From contig NZ_NEVM01000005.1 of NCBI RefSeq assembly GCF_002261225.1, positions 3,162,001-3,226,000 of the forward strand: DNA of 64,000 bases, written 5' to 3'. Both the position numbers and the translations under genes were made by a program. Below are positions 1-10,136 of the stretch, piece by piece. The notes below the pieces were generated by a model. That model saw nothing but the letters and a program-made list of their open reading frames with translations. It had not been told where the DNA came from and searched no databases. Source of the DNA: Bordetella genomosp. 10 (GTDB taxonomy: Bacteria > Pseudomonadota > Gammaproteobacteria > Burkholderiales > Burkholderiaceae_B). Position 1 is the first letter of the stretch; each line of letters opens with the position of its first letter.

Positions 1-2
1 AC

Positions 3-101
3 AGCGAATTGCCGCAATGGCCGGTGCTGCGAGACGAGGCCGCGCGCGCCGGCAGGATCATGGCGCGGCAAGGCCACGCCGCGCAGGCGCCCGTTTCATG
101 A
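3..101 (+). CDS. bufB: BufB (DUF692) C-terminal end, partial
   Basis: Only the last 32 codons and stop of a gene entering from the left are visible. The peptide contains LPQWPVLRDEAARAG and ends in a basic/alanine-rich tail, as DUF692 (MNIO-type, multinuclear iron oxidase) proteins often do. Its TGA overlaps the ATG of the next gene (ATGA), and the next gene is the usual DUF2063 partner. The identification rests mostly on that context. In bufferin systems BufB with BufC modifies cysteines of a small secreted metal-binding peptide (BufA), which would lie to the left of the window. Confidence 0.6.
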   Translation, partial: SELPQWPVLRDEAARAGRIMARQGHAAQAPVS

Positions 102-871
102 ACACGCATGCCGGCGATTACGCCGCGGCATTCGCCGCCGCCCTGCTCGACCCCTCCGCCCCCGCTCCCGGTGGCGTGACGGGCCGCGGCGGCAAGCCGG
201 CCGGCGCGCGCTACGACGTCTATCGCAACAACGTCACGGTAAGCCTCATCGACGCGCTGGCCGCCATCTATCCGGCCGTGCGGCGCATTACCGGCCCCGA
301 CTTCTTCCGGACGATGGCGCGCGCGCACGTCAGGGCCTGTCCGCCCGCCTCGCCCCTGCTGTCCGAATATGGCAGGGATTTTCCCGGCTTCATCGCCGCC
401 TATCCCCATGCGCGCGGCCTGCCCTGGCTCGCGGATACGGCGAGGATGGAACGCGCGTGGCTCGACGCCTATCACGCGGCCGACGGCCCAACGCTGGCCG
501 CGGACACGCTCGCGCGCGTCGACGCCCGCCGTCTCGCGGATATCCGCTTCGTGCCGCATCCCGCCACCCGGATCGTGCGCTCGCGCTATCCGGCCGTATC
601 CATTTTCGCCATGAACCGGCGCGACGGGCCCGTCGAACCCTTTACGTCCAGCGACCCCGAGGATGCGCTCATCACCCGTCCCGAACTGGACGTCATGGTG
701 TCGCGCCTGCCCGCCGCGGGCGCCGCCTTCATCGCCGGCCTGATGCACGGCGCGCCCCTGGGGGCGGCCGCCGGCCAGGCTTATGAGGAAGACCCCTCCT
801 TCGATCTGTCCGCCAATCTGGCGGGCATGATCGCGGCGGGCGCCTTCGGCACGATCCACCTTGGAGCCTGA
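98..871 (+). CDS. bufC: HvfC/BufC-type (DUF2063) maturation partner
   Basis: 257 residues. The N-terminal half carries the DUF2063 pattern: RYDVYRNNVTVSLIDAL near residue 40, then PAVRRITGPDFFRTMA and PPASPLLSEYGRDFPGF, then LPWLADTARMERAW. The family is the partner of DUF692 enzymes in copper/metal-responsive bufferin operons and probably helps recognise the substrate peptide. The ATG at 98 was chosen because it overlaps the upstream stop and removes an arginine-rich, non-conserved extension. It is followed 5 bases later by a DoxX gene and then by a sigma/anti-sigma pair, the classical neighbourhood. No catalytic motif is expected in this subunit. Confidence 0.8.
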   Translation: MNTHAGDYAAAFAAALLDPSAPAPGGVTGRGGKPAGARYDVYRNNVTVSLIDALAAIYPAVRRITGPDFFRTMARAHVRACPPASPLLSEYGRDFPGFIAAYPHARGLPWLADTARMERAWLDAYHAADGPTLAADTLARVDARRLADIRFVPHPATRIVRSRYPAVSIFAMNRRDGPVEPFTSSDPEDALITRPELDVMVSRLPAAGAAFIAGLMHGAPLGAAAGQAYEEDPSFDLSANLAGMIAAGAFGTIHLGA

Positions 872-876
872 ACATC

Positions 877-1389
877 ATGTCCACCCGAAATCCCGCGCCG
901 GCCGCCGCGCCCGGACCCGCCTGGCGCCAGGCCTATGCACGCGCGTGCCGCCGCGCCCAGGGCGTGGCCCGGCCCTGGCTCGCGCAACTGATGCTGCGCA
1001 TCGCGCTGGCCGTGCCGTTCTGGAAATCCGGCGTACTCAAATGGGACGGCTTCCTGCGCCTGAACGACACCGCCGTGTACCTGTTCTCCGACGAGTTCAA
1101 GCTGCATCTGCCGGGCGGCCCTTATCCTTTTCCCGCGCCCGCCCTCGTCGCCTTCCTGTCGGGCTGCGGCGAAATCGCGCTGCCGGCGCTGCTGGTGCTG
1201 GGATTGGGGACACGTTTCGCCGCGCTCGGCATGCTGGCCATGACCTGCATCGTCCAGTTGACCGTCCCCGACGGCTGGCCCGTGCACCTGACCTGGGCGG
1301 CCATGGCCCTGGGCATCGCCGCCTGGGGTCCCGGCCGGATCGCCATCGACAGCCTCCTGGGGGATCGCGCGGCGCGGCACGCCGGGTAG
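877..1389 (+). CDS. DoxX family membrane protein
   Basis: 170 residues with about four hydrophobic segments after a basic N-terminus (residues about 40-60, 85-110, 110-130 and 135-155). The motif ALAVPFWKSGVLKWDGF in the first segment and the GCGEIALPALLVLGLGTRFA segment are typical of DoxX proteins that accompany BufB/BufC. Family members are small integral membrane proteins linked to redox or thiol stress; the exact role in bufferin loci is not settled. It starts 5 bases after bufC, so it is very likely cotranscribed. Confidence 0.8.
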   Translation: MSTRNPAPAAAPGPAWRQAYARACRRAQGVARPWLAQLMLRIALAVPFWKSGVLKWDGFLRLNDTAVYLFSDEFKLHLPGGPYPFPAPALVAFLSGCGEIALPALLVLGLGTRFAALGMLAMTCIVQLTVPDGWPVHLTWAAMALGIAAWGPGRIAIDSLLGDRAARHAG

Positions 1390-1469
1390 GTGCGCCCGCA
1401 TACCCAAACGCCGTAATCTACGCGTGAAACCCTCGTTCGCTTCCACTTCCGCCATTTCCCCGAAACCCT

Positions 1470-1494
1470 GGAACCCAACCGTAGACTCAGCGTT
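1470..1494 (+). promoter_or_regulatory. Candidate ECF sigma promoter of the sigma/anti-sigma pair
   Basis: GGAAC (1470-1474), 16 bases, then CGTT (1491-1494), ending 28 bases before the sigma start codon. This spacing and these boxes fit generic ECF promoters and would allow autoregulation. The motif is short and could be chance. Confidence 0.35.
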
Positions 1495-1522
1495 CCCGCC
1501 ATTTCCCTCGACATCGGTTGCT

Positions 1523-2128
1523 ATGGATCGAAACAAGCACCACGGGCTGGAACTCGTCGAACTTCGGCTCAAGGCCCTGTTCCTGGCCGCGCTCGACGGC
1601 GACGCCAAGGCCTACCAGGCCTTTCTCCATGCCCTCGGCCAGCACGTCCGGGCCTTCCTGCGCAGGCGCCTGGACAGATGGCCCGACGATGTCGAGGATG
1701 TCGTCCAGGAGGTCCTGATCGCCGTGCACAATGGCCGCCATACCTATGCGGTGGATCAGCCCTTGACGGCCTGGGCCTACGCGATAGCCCGATATAAGAT
1801 GATCGACCATTTGCGCAGCCGCTCGGCCTACGAGAAAACCCACTTGCCGCTGGACGACCAGGCGGAGATGTTCGCCGGGTCGGACGAGGAAACCACGCAT
1901 GCGCGCCGCGACATCATGGTATTGCTGGAACAGTTGCCAGACCGCCAGCGATTGCCCATCGTGCACGTCAAGCTGCACGGCCTGTCGGTGGCCGAGACCG
2001 TCGCGCTGACGGGGCTGTCGGAATCCGCCGTCAAGGTGGGCATCCATCGCGGGCTGAAGGCGCTTGCCAAGAAAATACAGGGGATACTCGATGAAAACCG
2101 ACGACCTCATCTCGCTGCTGGCGAATAA
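1523..2128 (+). CDS. ECF-family RNA polymerase sigma factor
   Basis: 201 residues. Region 2 is visible around VEDVVQEVLIAVHNGRHTY and PLTAWAYAIARYKMIDHLR (residues about 50-100). Region 4 is the helix-turn-helix LSVAETVALTGLSESAVKVG (residues about 155-175). The ATG at 1523 (MDRNKHHG) was preferred because the 33 residues upstream are Ser/Pro-rich and lack conservation. The next gene is a DUF1109 anti-sigma overlapping its 3' end. In Caulobacter the SigF-NrsF pair controls a copper/heavy-metal regulon that includes bufferin-like genes, so this protein probably switches on the bufABC-doxX operon. Confidence 0.85.
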   Translation: MDRNKHHGLELVELRLKALFLAALDGDAKAYQAFLHALGQHVRAFLRRRLDRWPDDVEDVVQEVLIAVHNGRHTYAVDQPLTAWAYAIARYKMIDHLRSRSAYEKTHLPLDDQAEMFAGSDEETTHARRDIMVLLEQLPDRQRLPIVHVKLHGLSVAETVALTGLSESAVKVGIHRGLKALAKKIQGILDENRRPHLAAGE

Positions 2129-2732
2129 CGTCGCGCCGGTCGACAGGCACGCCGCGGCGCGCCGCTACGGCGTGGGGCTGCTGCTGGGCGCGCTGGGCGC
2201 CATCGTCCTCACCCTGGCGGTCTTCGGCATGCGGCCCGACATCGGCGTCATGCTGCATACGCCGCTGTTCTGGGCCAAGGTCGCGTTCCCCGCCCTGACC
2301 GCGGCCGCGGCGCTCAGGACGCTCCTGCGCCTGTCGCGGCCCGGCACGCCCGTCGGCAACGCCTGGGCCCTGACCGCGCTGCCGGTGCTGGTCCTGTGGG
2401 TCGCGGCCGCCGCGGCCTACGGCCTGGCGCCGGCCGGCGAGCGGATGCCCATGCTGCTGGGGACCAGTTGGCGCAGTTGCCCCTTCGCCATCGCCTTGTT
2501 GTCCATCCCGGCGCTGGCCGGCGCCTTCTGGGCGGTGAAAGGCATGGCGCCGGTGCGCCCGCGCGGCGCCGGCGCCGCCGCGGGACTGGTGGCCGGTTCG
2601 ATCGCGACGACGGCCTATTGCCTGCACTGCCCGGAAATGGGCGTGGCCTTCTGGGCCGTCTGGTACGTGGCCGGGATGCTGGTCCCGGTCGTCATCGGCG
2701 CCTTGCTCGGGCCCCGCTTGTTGCGCTGGTAG
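2091..2732 (+). CDS. DUF1109 / NrsF-type membrane anti-sigma factor
   Basis: 213 residues with six hydrophobic segments after a short cytoplasmic start (MKTDDLISLLANNVAPVDRH), the standard size and shape of DUF1109. NrsF-type proteins hold their ECF partner at the membrane; conserved cysteines sense metals. Cysteines are visible at SWRSCPF and AYCLHCPEMG, the latter a CxxC-type arrangement suited to sensing. The gene starts inside the sigma gene (38-base overlap) after AGGGG, so translation is coupled. Confidence 0.85.
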   Translation: MKTDDLISLLANNVAPVDRHAAARRYGVGLLLGALGAIVLTLAVFGMRPDIGVMLHTPLFWAKVAFPALTAAAALRTLLRLSRPGTPVGNAWALTALPVLVLWVAAAAAYGLAPAGERMPMLLGTSWRSCPFAIALLSIPALAGAFWAVKGMAPVRPRGAGAAAGLVAGSIATTAYCLHCPEMGVAFWAVWYVAGMLVPVVIGALLGPRLLRW

Positions 2733-2755
2733 ACACCGGCGCGTCTTGCCCCGAA

Positions 2756-2779
2756 CGCGGGCCGGGGCCGGGGCCCGCG
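2756..2779. terminator. GC hairpin between convergent genes
   Basis: CGCGGGCC, 8-base loop, GGCCCGCG lies between the converging anti-sigma and ccsA genes. The stem is strong but there is no U-tract on either strand, so it may be a weak or Rho-assisted end point only. Confidence 0.3.
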
Positions 2780-2789
2780 CCGCGCCGCC

Positions 2790-4130
2790 TCAGAGCTGCC
2801 CGTAGGAATGCAGGCCCGACAGGAACATGTTCACGCCCAGGAAGGCGAATCCGGTGATCAGCAGGCCCACCAGCGCCCAGTAGGCCGCCATGACGCCGCG
2901 CAGCCCCTTGATCAGGCGCATGTGCAGCCAGGCCGCGTAGTTGAGCCAGACGATGAGGGCCCAGGTTTCCTTGGGGTCCCATTGCCAGTAGGCGCCCCAG
3001 GCGTCCGCCGCCCACAGCGCGCCCAGCACGGTCGCCACGGTGAAGAACGCGAAGCCGATGGTGATGGCGCGGTACATGATGTCGTCCAGCACCTCCAGCG
3101 GAGGCAGCGCCGCCGCGATGCGGCGGCGGCCCAGCAGGATGCCGGCCACGATCACGGCACCCAGGCCGAAGTATTCCATCCACGCCGCCGACAGGCCCTT
3201 GGTGCGGAACACCATGGGTTCGGCGCACAGCAGCACGCCCAGCACGAACAGCGGCGCGAGCTTGAGCCAAGACGTGGTCTGCCCATGCTCCTTCACCAGG
3301 TAGGCGAAGCCCACCATCGCCGCCAGCGAGAACGTGCCGTAGCCGATGAAATTGGCCGGCACGTGCAGCTTCATCCACCAGCTCTTGAGCGCCGGCACCA
3401 GCGGCTGGATCTGCGCGGCGTCGCGCGTGAAGGCGTACCACAGCAGGAACATCACCGCCGAGGAAATCACCAGCAGCACGAAGCCGCCGAGGGCGCGCGT
3501 GTTGTAGCGGCGCTCGTAGTAGAGATAGAACATGGCCGTGATCAGCGAGAACAGCACGAAGACCTCGTACAGGTTGCTGACCGGGATGTGGCCCAGGTCC
3601 GGTCCCATCAGATGGCCTTCGCGCCAGCGCACCAGCATGCCCGTGACGCCGGCGAAGACCGCGCCCCAGGTCAGCGCGGTGCCCAGCCACGCCGCCGTCG
3701 GGCTGAACAGCCCGATCCAGTAACAGGCCGTGGCCAGCACGAACAGCGCCGACATCCACAGGATGGCCGATTGCGAGGACAGCAGGTACTTCAGGAAGAA
3801 CTCCTGCTCCGCGCGATTCAGGTCGTTGCCGTACAGCATGATGGCCAGGCCGCTGGCCAAGGCCGCGGCGATCATCAGGCGCCGCAGCGGCCGCCACAGC
3901 CAGCCCATCCACGTCAGCACCGGCACGGCGCCGCAGAGGATGATCTTTTCGTAGTAGTCCATCGACCCGGCGAAGCGCGTCAGGGCATAGCCCGCGCCCA
4001 CCGCCAGCAGCAGGAAGAAGACCGCGTCGGTCCAGTCGGGACGCCCGCGCTGGATGCGGCTGTCGCCGCTTTCTGACATGCCTTCCCGCCAGAGATCGTC
4101 GGAAGGAGTGGTAATCGTGGAATCGGACAT
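2790..4130 (-). CDS. ccsA: System II cytochrome c synthetase subunit CcsA (WWD protein)
   Basis: 446 residues, multi-pass. The haem-handling tryptophan-rich motif WGAYWQWDPKETWALIVW is near residue 360 and is followed by conserved histidines (AWLHMR). With CcsB it exports haem and attaches it to CxxCH motifs of apocytochromes on the periplasmic side. Databases often label this WWD protein CcsB or ResC; the Bordetella pertussis literature calls it CcsA. It starts 7 bases after ccsB stops, so the two form an operon. About 40 hydrophilic N-terminal residues precede the first membrane span; a second Met at residue 18 is an alternative start. Confidence 0.92.
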   Translation of the reverse strand: MSDSTITTPSDDLWREGMSESGDSRIQRGRPDWTDAVFFLLLAVGAGYALTRFAGSMDYYEKIILCGAVPVLTWMGWLWRPLRRLMIAAALASGLAIMLYGNDLNRAEQEFFLKYLLSSQSAILWMSALFVLATACYWIGLFSPTAAWLGTALTWGAVFAGVTGMLVRWREGHLMGPDLGHIPVSNLYEVFVLFSLITAMFYLYYERRYNTRALGGFVLLVISSAVMFLLWYAFTRDAAQIQPLVPALKSWWMKLHVPANFIGYGTFSLAAMVGFAYLVKEHGQTTSWLKLAPLFVLGVLLCAEPMVFRTKGLSAAWMEYFGLGAVIVAGILLGRRRIAAALPPLEVLDDIMYRAITIGFAFFTVATVLGALWAADAWGAYWQWDPKETWALIVWLNYAAWLHMRLIKGLRGVMAAYWALVGLLITGFAFLGVNMFLSGLHSYGQL

Positions 4131-4137
4131 TATGGCC

Positions 4138-6213
4138 TCACTGCTTCAGGCGCAGCAGCGCCTGCTTGAATCGTTCGAACTCGCGCTGGAAATCGAGGGT
4201 GCGCCGCTGCGACGTCATGGCGGCCTGCACCGCGCTGCCGGACTCGCCTTCCGGCGTGATCCAGACCCAGACGCGGCGATCGCGGATGTAGAACATGCTG
4301 AACACGCCGAGGATCAGCAACACGCAGCCCAGGTAGACCGCCTTCTTGCCGGGGGTGCGGCTGACCTGGAAGACGCTGGCCTGCACCTGCTTGAAATCCG
4401 CCAGCGTGAAGAACACGGGCGAGGGATACAGCGCCAGGTCCGACAGCGCGGCCACGGCCACGCGCGACCATACGGCCGCCTGTTCGCCGCCTTCGCCGCT
4501 CGCGGCCAGCGGCGGCAAACCGGCGCGCTCGCGTTCGATATTGCGCAGCTCGGCCACGCTGGAGCCGATCAGGCGCACGACGATATCGGCCGCGCGCTCC
4601 AGGTCCGCCGGCTGCGTATTGCTTTGCAGGAAGGCGGCCACCGCCTGCAGGCCGCCCTCGGAGAAGGTCTGCAAGGCGCGCTCGGCGGCGACTTCCAGCG
4701 GCTGCTTGTCCACGCCCTGCGGCGCGTTCTTCTCCGCGAAGCGCTGCGCCGCTTCCTTGCGCGCCTGCGGATCGGCCAGCAGCGCGCGCAGCCGCATGAA
4801 CTCGGCCACGCTGTTGTCGGCATCGACCGGCAGCCGCACATAGCGATACGGCTCGCTGGCATTGTTGCGCACGCCCGTGAGGAAGACCGGGACGCCGTCC
4901 AGCACCACCGGCAGCATGTAGTTGCGGAACTCGTGCGCCTGCCCGCTGGCGTCGACCAGGCGGAATTCCACGGCCGGGCCCACGTTGCGCAGATGATCGT
5001 TCTTCTTGCCCGCCGCGCTGCCGGCCACCGAGGCCACGTCCTGCGAGAAATTCGTCGCCGGCTTGGGCGTGCCGCCGGAGAGATCCTCCACGTTGATCGG
5101 CCGCAAGGCCGTGACGTCGACGCGCACGTCGTGCAGGGACGGCGGCGTACCCGCGCCCATCTCCGAGGTCTTGCCCACCGTGCCCGCCACCTTGAAGGGC
5201 GTGTCGTCCGTGCCGCGCAGCGGATAGCCCTGCAACTGCACCGTGCTGCCGCCGTCGTCGAAACTGGACTGGTAGACCGTCACGCCCTTGTAACGCAGGG
5301 GTTCGTTGACCTCGATGGTCCGTTCGAAGCTCTTGCCGGTATCGGGGTCCTGCACCTCGACCTCGCTGGCGAAGCGGCTGGGCATGCCCGTCGAGTAGTA
5401 ATCGATGATGAATTTCTTCAGCGTCAGGGTGAAGGGGATGGGCTGCACCAGGGCGCCGTCGTTGATCATCACCACCGCGCTGTTGGCGCGCCCGCCTTCG
5501 GGCACCAGCATGCTGGAGCGGAAACTCGGATTGTGCAGCGACAGGCGGCCGCTGTCGGGCACCTGGCTGATCAGCATGTTGTCGAAGATGGGCTGCTTGC
5601 CGCCCAGCCAGACCTGCAACCGTATGGGCAGCTCGCTATCGAGCAGCCCGCCGATACAGATCACGATCAAGGCCGTATGCGCGAGGATGTAGCCCAGGCG
5701 GTTGGCGCTGCCTTTCTTGGCCGCCAGCAGCACCGCGCCGTTGTCCTGCCGCTCGCGCACCGCGTAGCCCAGGCGCTTGAGCAATTCGCGCACGGAGGCG
5801 GACGCGGCGGGGACGGACGCGGCGCTGCCGAATTCGGCGCGCTGCGGGAAGGCGCGCAGGCTGGACGCGCGCACGTAGTCGCGGAAGGACATGGCGTCGC
5901 GCAGCATCTTGGGCGCATTGCGGATCAGGCAGACCGAGGTGGATGCCACCAGGAAGGTCATGATCAGCAGGAACCACCAACTGTTGTAGATGTGCCAGAC
6001 GGAGAATTTGTCGAACAGCTCGAACCAGAACGGGCCGAATTGATCGATGTATTGCGAGGACGCGCGGTTCTGCTCCAGCACGGTGCCGATGGTGCTGGCC
6101 ACGCAGATGAACATCAACAGGCTGACGGCGAAGCGCATCGAGCCCAATAGCTCGAACAGTTCGCCGGGAATGCTGCGCAGGGTAAGGCGGTGGGAAGCGG
6201 TGTTTTGATTCAT
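4138..6213 (-). CDS. ccsB: System II cytochrome c biogenesis protein CcsB (ResB family)
   Basis: 691 residues. Three membrane segments lie in the N-terminal 210 residues (MRFAVSLLMFICVAST; WWFLLIMTFLVAS; ILAHTALIVICIGGLL), then a large periplasmic domain, then a last span near residue 610 (VYLGCVLLILGVFSMF) followed by RRVWVWI, all as in ResB/CcsB proteins. It partners CcsA downstream. The start codon has no recognisable Shine-Dalgarno: the bases just upstream are C- and T-rich and belong to the hairpin at 6221-6253. In B. pertussis CcsA, CcsB and DipZ are needed together; a DsbD/DipZ gene is also in this window. Confidence 0.92.
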   Translation of the reverse strand: MNQNTASHRLTLRSIPGELFELLGSMRFAVSLLMFICVASTIGTVLEQNRASSQYIDQFGPFWFELFDKFSVWHIYNSWWFLLIMTFLVASTSVCLIRNAPKMLRDAMSFRDYVRASSLRAFPQRAEFGSAASVPAASASVRELLKRLGYAVRERQDNGAVLLAAKKGSANRLGYILAHTALIVICIGGLLDSELPIRLQVWLGGKQPIFDNMLISQVPDSGRLSLHNPSFRSSMLVPEGGRANSAVVMINDGALVQPIPFTLTLKKFIIDYYSTGMPSRFASEVEVQDPDTGKSFERTIEVNEPLRYKGVTVYQSSFDDGGSTVQLQGYPLRGTDDTPFKVAGTVGKTSEMGAGTPPSLHDVRVDVTALRPINVEDLSGGTPKPATNFSQDVASVAGSAAGKKNDHLRNVGPAVEFRLVDASGQAHEFRNYMLPVVLDGVPVFLTGVRNNASEPYRYVRLPVDADNSVAEFMRLRALLADPQARKEAAQRFAEKNAPQGVDKQPLEVAAERALQTFSEGGLQAVAAFLQSNTQPADLERAADIVVRLIGSSVAELRNIERERAGLPPLAASGEGGEQAAVWSRVAVAALSDLALYPSPVFFTLADFKQVQASVFQVSRTPGKKAVYLGCVLLILGVFSMFYIRDRRVWVWITPEGESGSAVQAAMTSQRRTLDFQREFERFKQALLRLKQ

Positions 6214-6220
6214 AAAGCAA

Positions 6221-6253
6221 AAGGGGGGACCGGGTATGCCGGCGACCCCCCTT
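6221..6253 (-). terminator. Hairpin after cytochrome c4 gene, upstream of ccsB
   Basis: AAGGGGGG and CCCCCCTT form an 8-bp outer stem with a further GC-rich inner part, followed on the minus strand by TTTTGCTTT. It lies between the cytochrome c4 stop and the ccsB start, 7 bases from the latter. It may terminate or attenuate transcription from the cytochrome gene into ccsBA. Confidence 0.5.
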
Positions 6254-6301
6254 CGATAGACAGCGGACGCCCGGACATGGTTCGGGCGTTTCTATATTTT
6301 A

Positions 6302-7006
6302 TTAACGCAAGCCGGCCGCGTAGTCCGACACCGCCTGGATCTCGGCATCCGACATGCGATCGGCAATCGTATGCATCGGGTCGCTGTTCTTGCGATCGCC
6401 GCTGCGGAACAATTTCAACTGTTCCTCGATATAACTCGGGAACTGCCCCGACAGGCGTGGATACTGCGCCGGCAAGCCGGCGCCGTTGGGGCTGTGGCAG
6501 GACGCGCAAGCCGGTACATTACGCTCCGGCAGCCCGCCACGCCAGATTTTCTGGCCCAATTCGACCAGTTCCTTGTGACCGGCGGTCGCGGGCTCCTTCA
6601 GCGGCTGCTCGGACAGGTAGGCCGCGATATTGGCCATGTCCTGCGGCGTCAGGGGCGCCACGTTGGCGGTCATGACGGTCGGATTGCCGCCGCTGCCGTT
6701 GCGGGCGGGCGCCTTGGCGCCCTGCGGCAGCTTGAAATCCGCCAGTTGCTTGGCGAGGTACTCGTGTGACTGGCCCGCGAGATTGGGATTCGCCGGGATG
6801 GTGCTGCTGCCCCCGGCGCCATGACAGGCCACACAGGCCGTTATATTGCGAGCGGCATCGCCTTGCTCGTAGAGTTGGCCGCCCTTGGCCGCATCCGGCT
6901 TGGTTGGCCCCGGCGGCGCGTCAGCCGCCAGACAGGAAGAGGAGTAAACGACGAAAGCGCCCACCAACAGCGCCGCTACTGACATTCGGGACTGCACACG
7001 CTTCAT
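6302..7006 (-). CDS. Diheme cytochrome c4 family protein
   Basis: 234 residues. An N-terminal Sec signal (MKRVQSRMSVAALLVGAFVV, cleavage after about residue 28) is followed by two homologous cytochrome c halves with CVACH (near residue 60) and CASCH (near residue 165). Axial methionines are likely in PTVMTANVAPLT and DPMHTIADRMSD. Cytochrome c4 passes electrons from the bc1 complex to terminal oxidases in the periplasm. It lies directly upstream of ccsBA in the same direction, linking a substrate to the machinery that matures it. Confidence 0.9.
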   Translation of the reverse strand: MKRVQSRMSVAALLVGAFVVYSSSCLAADAPPGPTKPDAAKGGQLYEQGDAARNITACVACHGAGGSSTIPANPNLAGQSHEYLAKQLADFKLPQGAKAPARNGSGGNPTVMTANVAPLTPQDMANIAAYLSEQPLKEPATAGHKELVELGQKIWRGGLPERNVPACASCHSPNGAGLPAQYPRLSGQFPSYIEEQLKLFRSGDRKNSDPMHTIADRMSDAEIQAVSDYAAGLR

Positions 7007-8855
<1,849 letters not shown>

Positions 8856-8889
8856 AAGCGAAAGCCATGCGGGGCGCGCCCTCCGGCCA

Positions 8890-9966
8890 TCAGCCGCGCA
8901 GCAAAGGCAGCAGCGTCTCGCCCTGGCGCTTGATCTCCTGCAGATACGGAGTATCCGACAGGATGAAATGGCGGATGCCCAGCGCCTGGTATTTGCGCAG
9001 CGAGCTGGCCACCTCCCGCGCCGAGCCCACCAGCCACGTGGTGCCCGCGCCGCCGCCGCCGAAGCGGCCCGGCGCGGTGTAGAGATTGTCGTCGAGCACG
9101 TCGCCGCGCGCCTGCAAGTCCAGCAGGCGCTGCTGGCCCACGGCCACGAAGGCGCGGCCGTGATCGTTCCAGCCGGCGCCCTGCGTCGCGGCCATCCTGG
9201 CCACCTTGGCCTCGGCATCCGCCCAGGCCTGCGCCGAGGTCTCCCGCACCAGCGTCGTGATGCGCAAGCCGAACTCCAGGGGCGCGTGTTCGCGTCCCAG
9301 TTCGCGGGACAGTGTCTTCAAACGCTCGATGCGCGCTTGCACGTCGGCCAGCGGTTCGCCCCAGAACAACTGAACGTCGGCCTCGGCGGCGGCCACCCGC
9401 TCGGCCGCCGCCGACGCGCCGCCGAAATACAGCCTGGGATGGCGGCGGCCCGGGCGCGCCTGGATGCGCGGCGCCACGGTGGAATCGGTCACCTGGAAGT
9501 GCTCGCCCCGGTAGGTCACATTCTCTTCCGTCCAGAGCTTGCGCACCAGTTGCATGAATTCTCGGGTACGCGCGTAGCGATGCGCCTGGTCGCCCTCGCT
9601 GTCGCCATAGGCGGCCAGCTTGTCCTGGCCGGACACGATGTTGATGCGCAGCCGGCCGTCGCTCAAATGATCCAGCGTCGCCGCGGCCGAGGCGAACTGC
9701 GCCGGCTGCCAGTAGCCCGGGCGGATGGCGACCAGCGGCTCGAAGCGGCTGGTGCGGGCCGCCAGCGCCGCGCCGACCGTGAAGGTGTCGGGACGGCCCC
9801 AGCCGGTGCCGATCAGGGCGCCCTGCCAGCCATGTTCCTCCAGCGCCTTGGCATGGCTGGTCAACGTATCCAGGCTGTTGTGGTCGGCGCCGGCGGCGTC
9901 GCCCCGATGGCCGGCCTGGACCTGGTTGGGGATGTACCAGAGAAATTCGGGATTCGTGCTGCTCAT
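8890..9966 (-). CDS. SsuD-like FMNH2-dependent (LLM class) monooxygenase
   Basis: 358 residues of the bacterial luciferase-like TIM-barrel family. Features resembling alkanesulfonate monooxygenase are FLWYIPNQVQAGHRGD at the N-terminus, LEEHGWQGALIGTGWGRPD, LRINIVSGQDKLAAYGDSEG (flavin-site region) and YFGGASAAAERVAAAEAD. SsuD-type enzymes release sulfite from alkanesulfonates using FMNH2 from a separate reductase. No reductase or ABC transporter is adjacent; the neighbour is a TonB receptor, so the true substrate is open. ATG 9966 was chosen over a start 99 bases upstream because MSSTNPEFLWYIPNQ is the usual beginning. Confidence 0.8.
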   Translation of the reverse strand: MSSTNPEFLWYIPNQVQAGHRGDAAGADHNSLDTLTSHAKALEEHGWQGALIGTGWGRPDTFTVGAALAARTSRFEPLVAIRPGYWQPAQFASAAATLDHLSDGRLRINIVSGQDKLAAYGDSEGDQAHRYARTREFMQLVRKLWTEENVTYRGEHFQVTDSTVAPRIQARPGRRHPRLYFGGASAAAERVAAAEADVQLFWGEPLADVQARIERLKTLSRELGREHAPLEFGLRITTLVRETSAQAWADAEAKVARMAATQGAGWNDHGRAFVAVGQQRLLDLQARGDVLDDNLYTAPGRFGGGGAGTTWLVGSAREVASSLRKYQALGIRHFILSDTPYLQEIKRQGETLLPLLRG

Positions 9967-10136
9967 GCGGCGCCTTGCAGTCTTCTTGCAATCTGTGCGG
10001 CATCCGGGCATCCGGATGAAGAATGCAAAAGCATGCCCGATCGCGCCGGCGCGGTCGAAGAACAATCGCGCAGGTCTTTATTTCGTGAAGAAATAAAAAT
10101 GGCCGGCCACGCGTCTTACGGCAGCCGGCCGACCGG

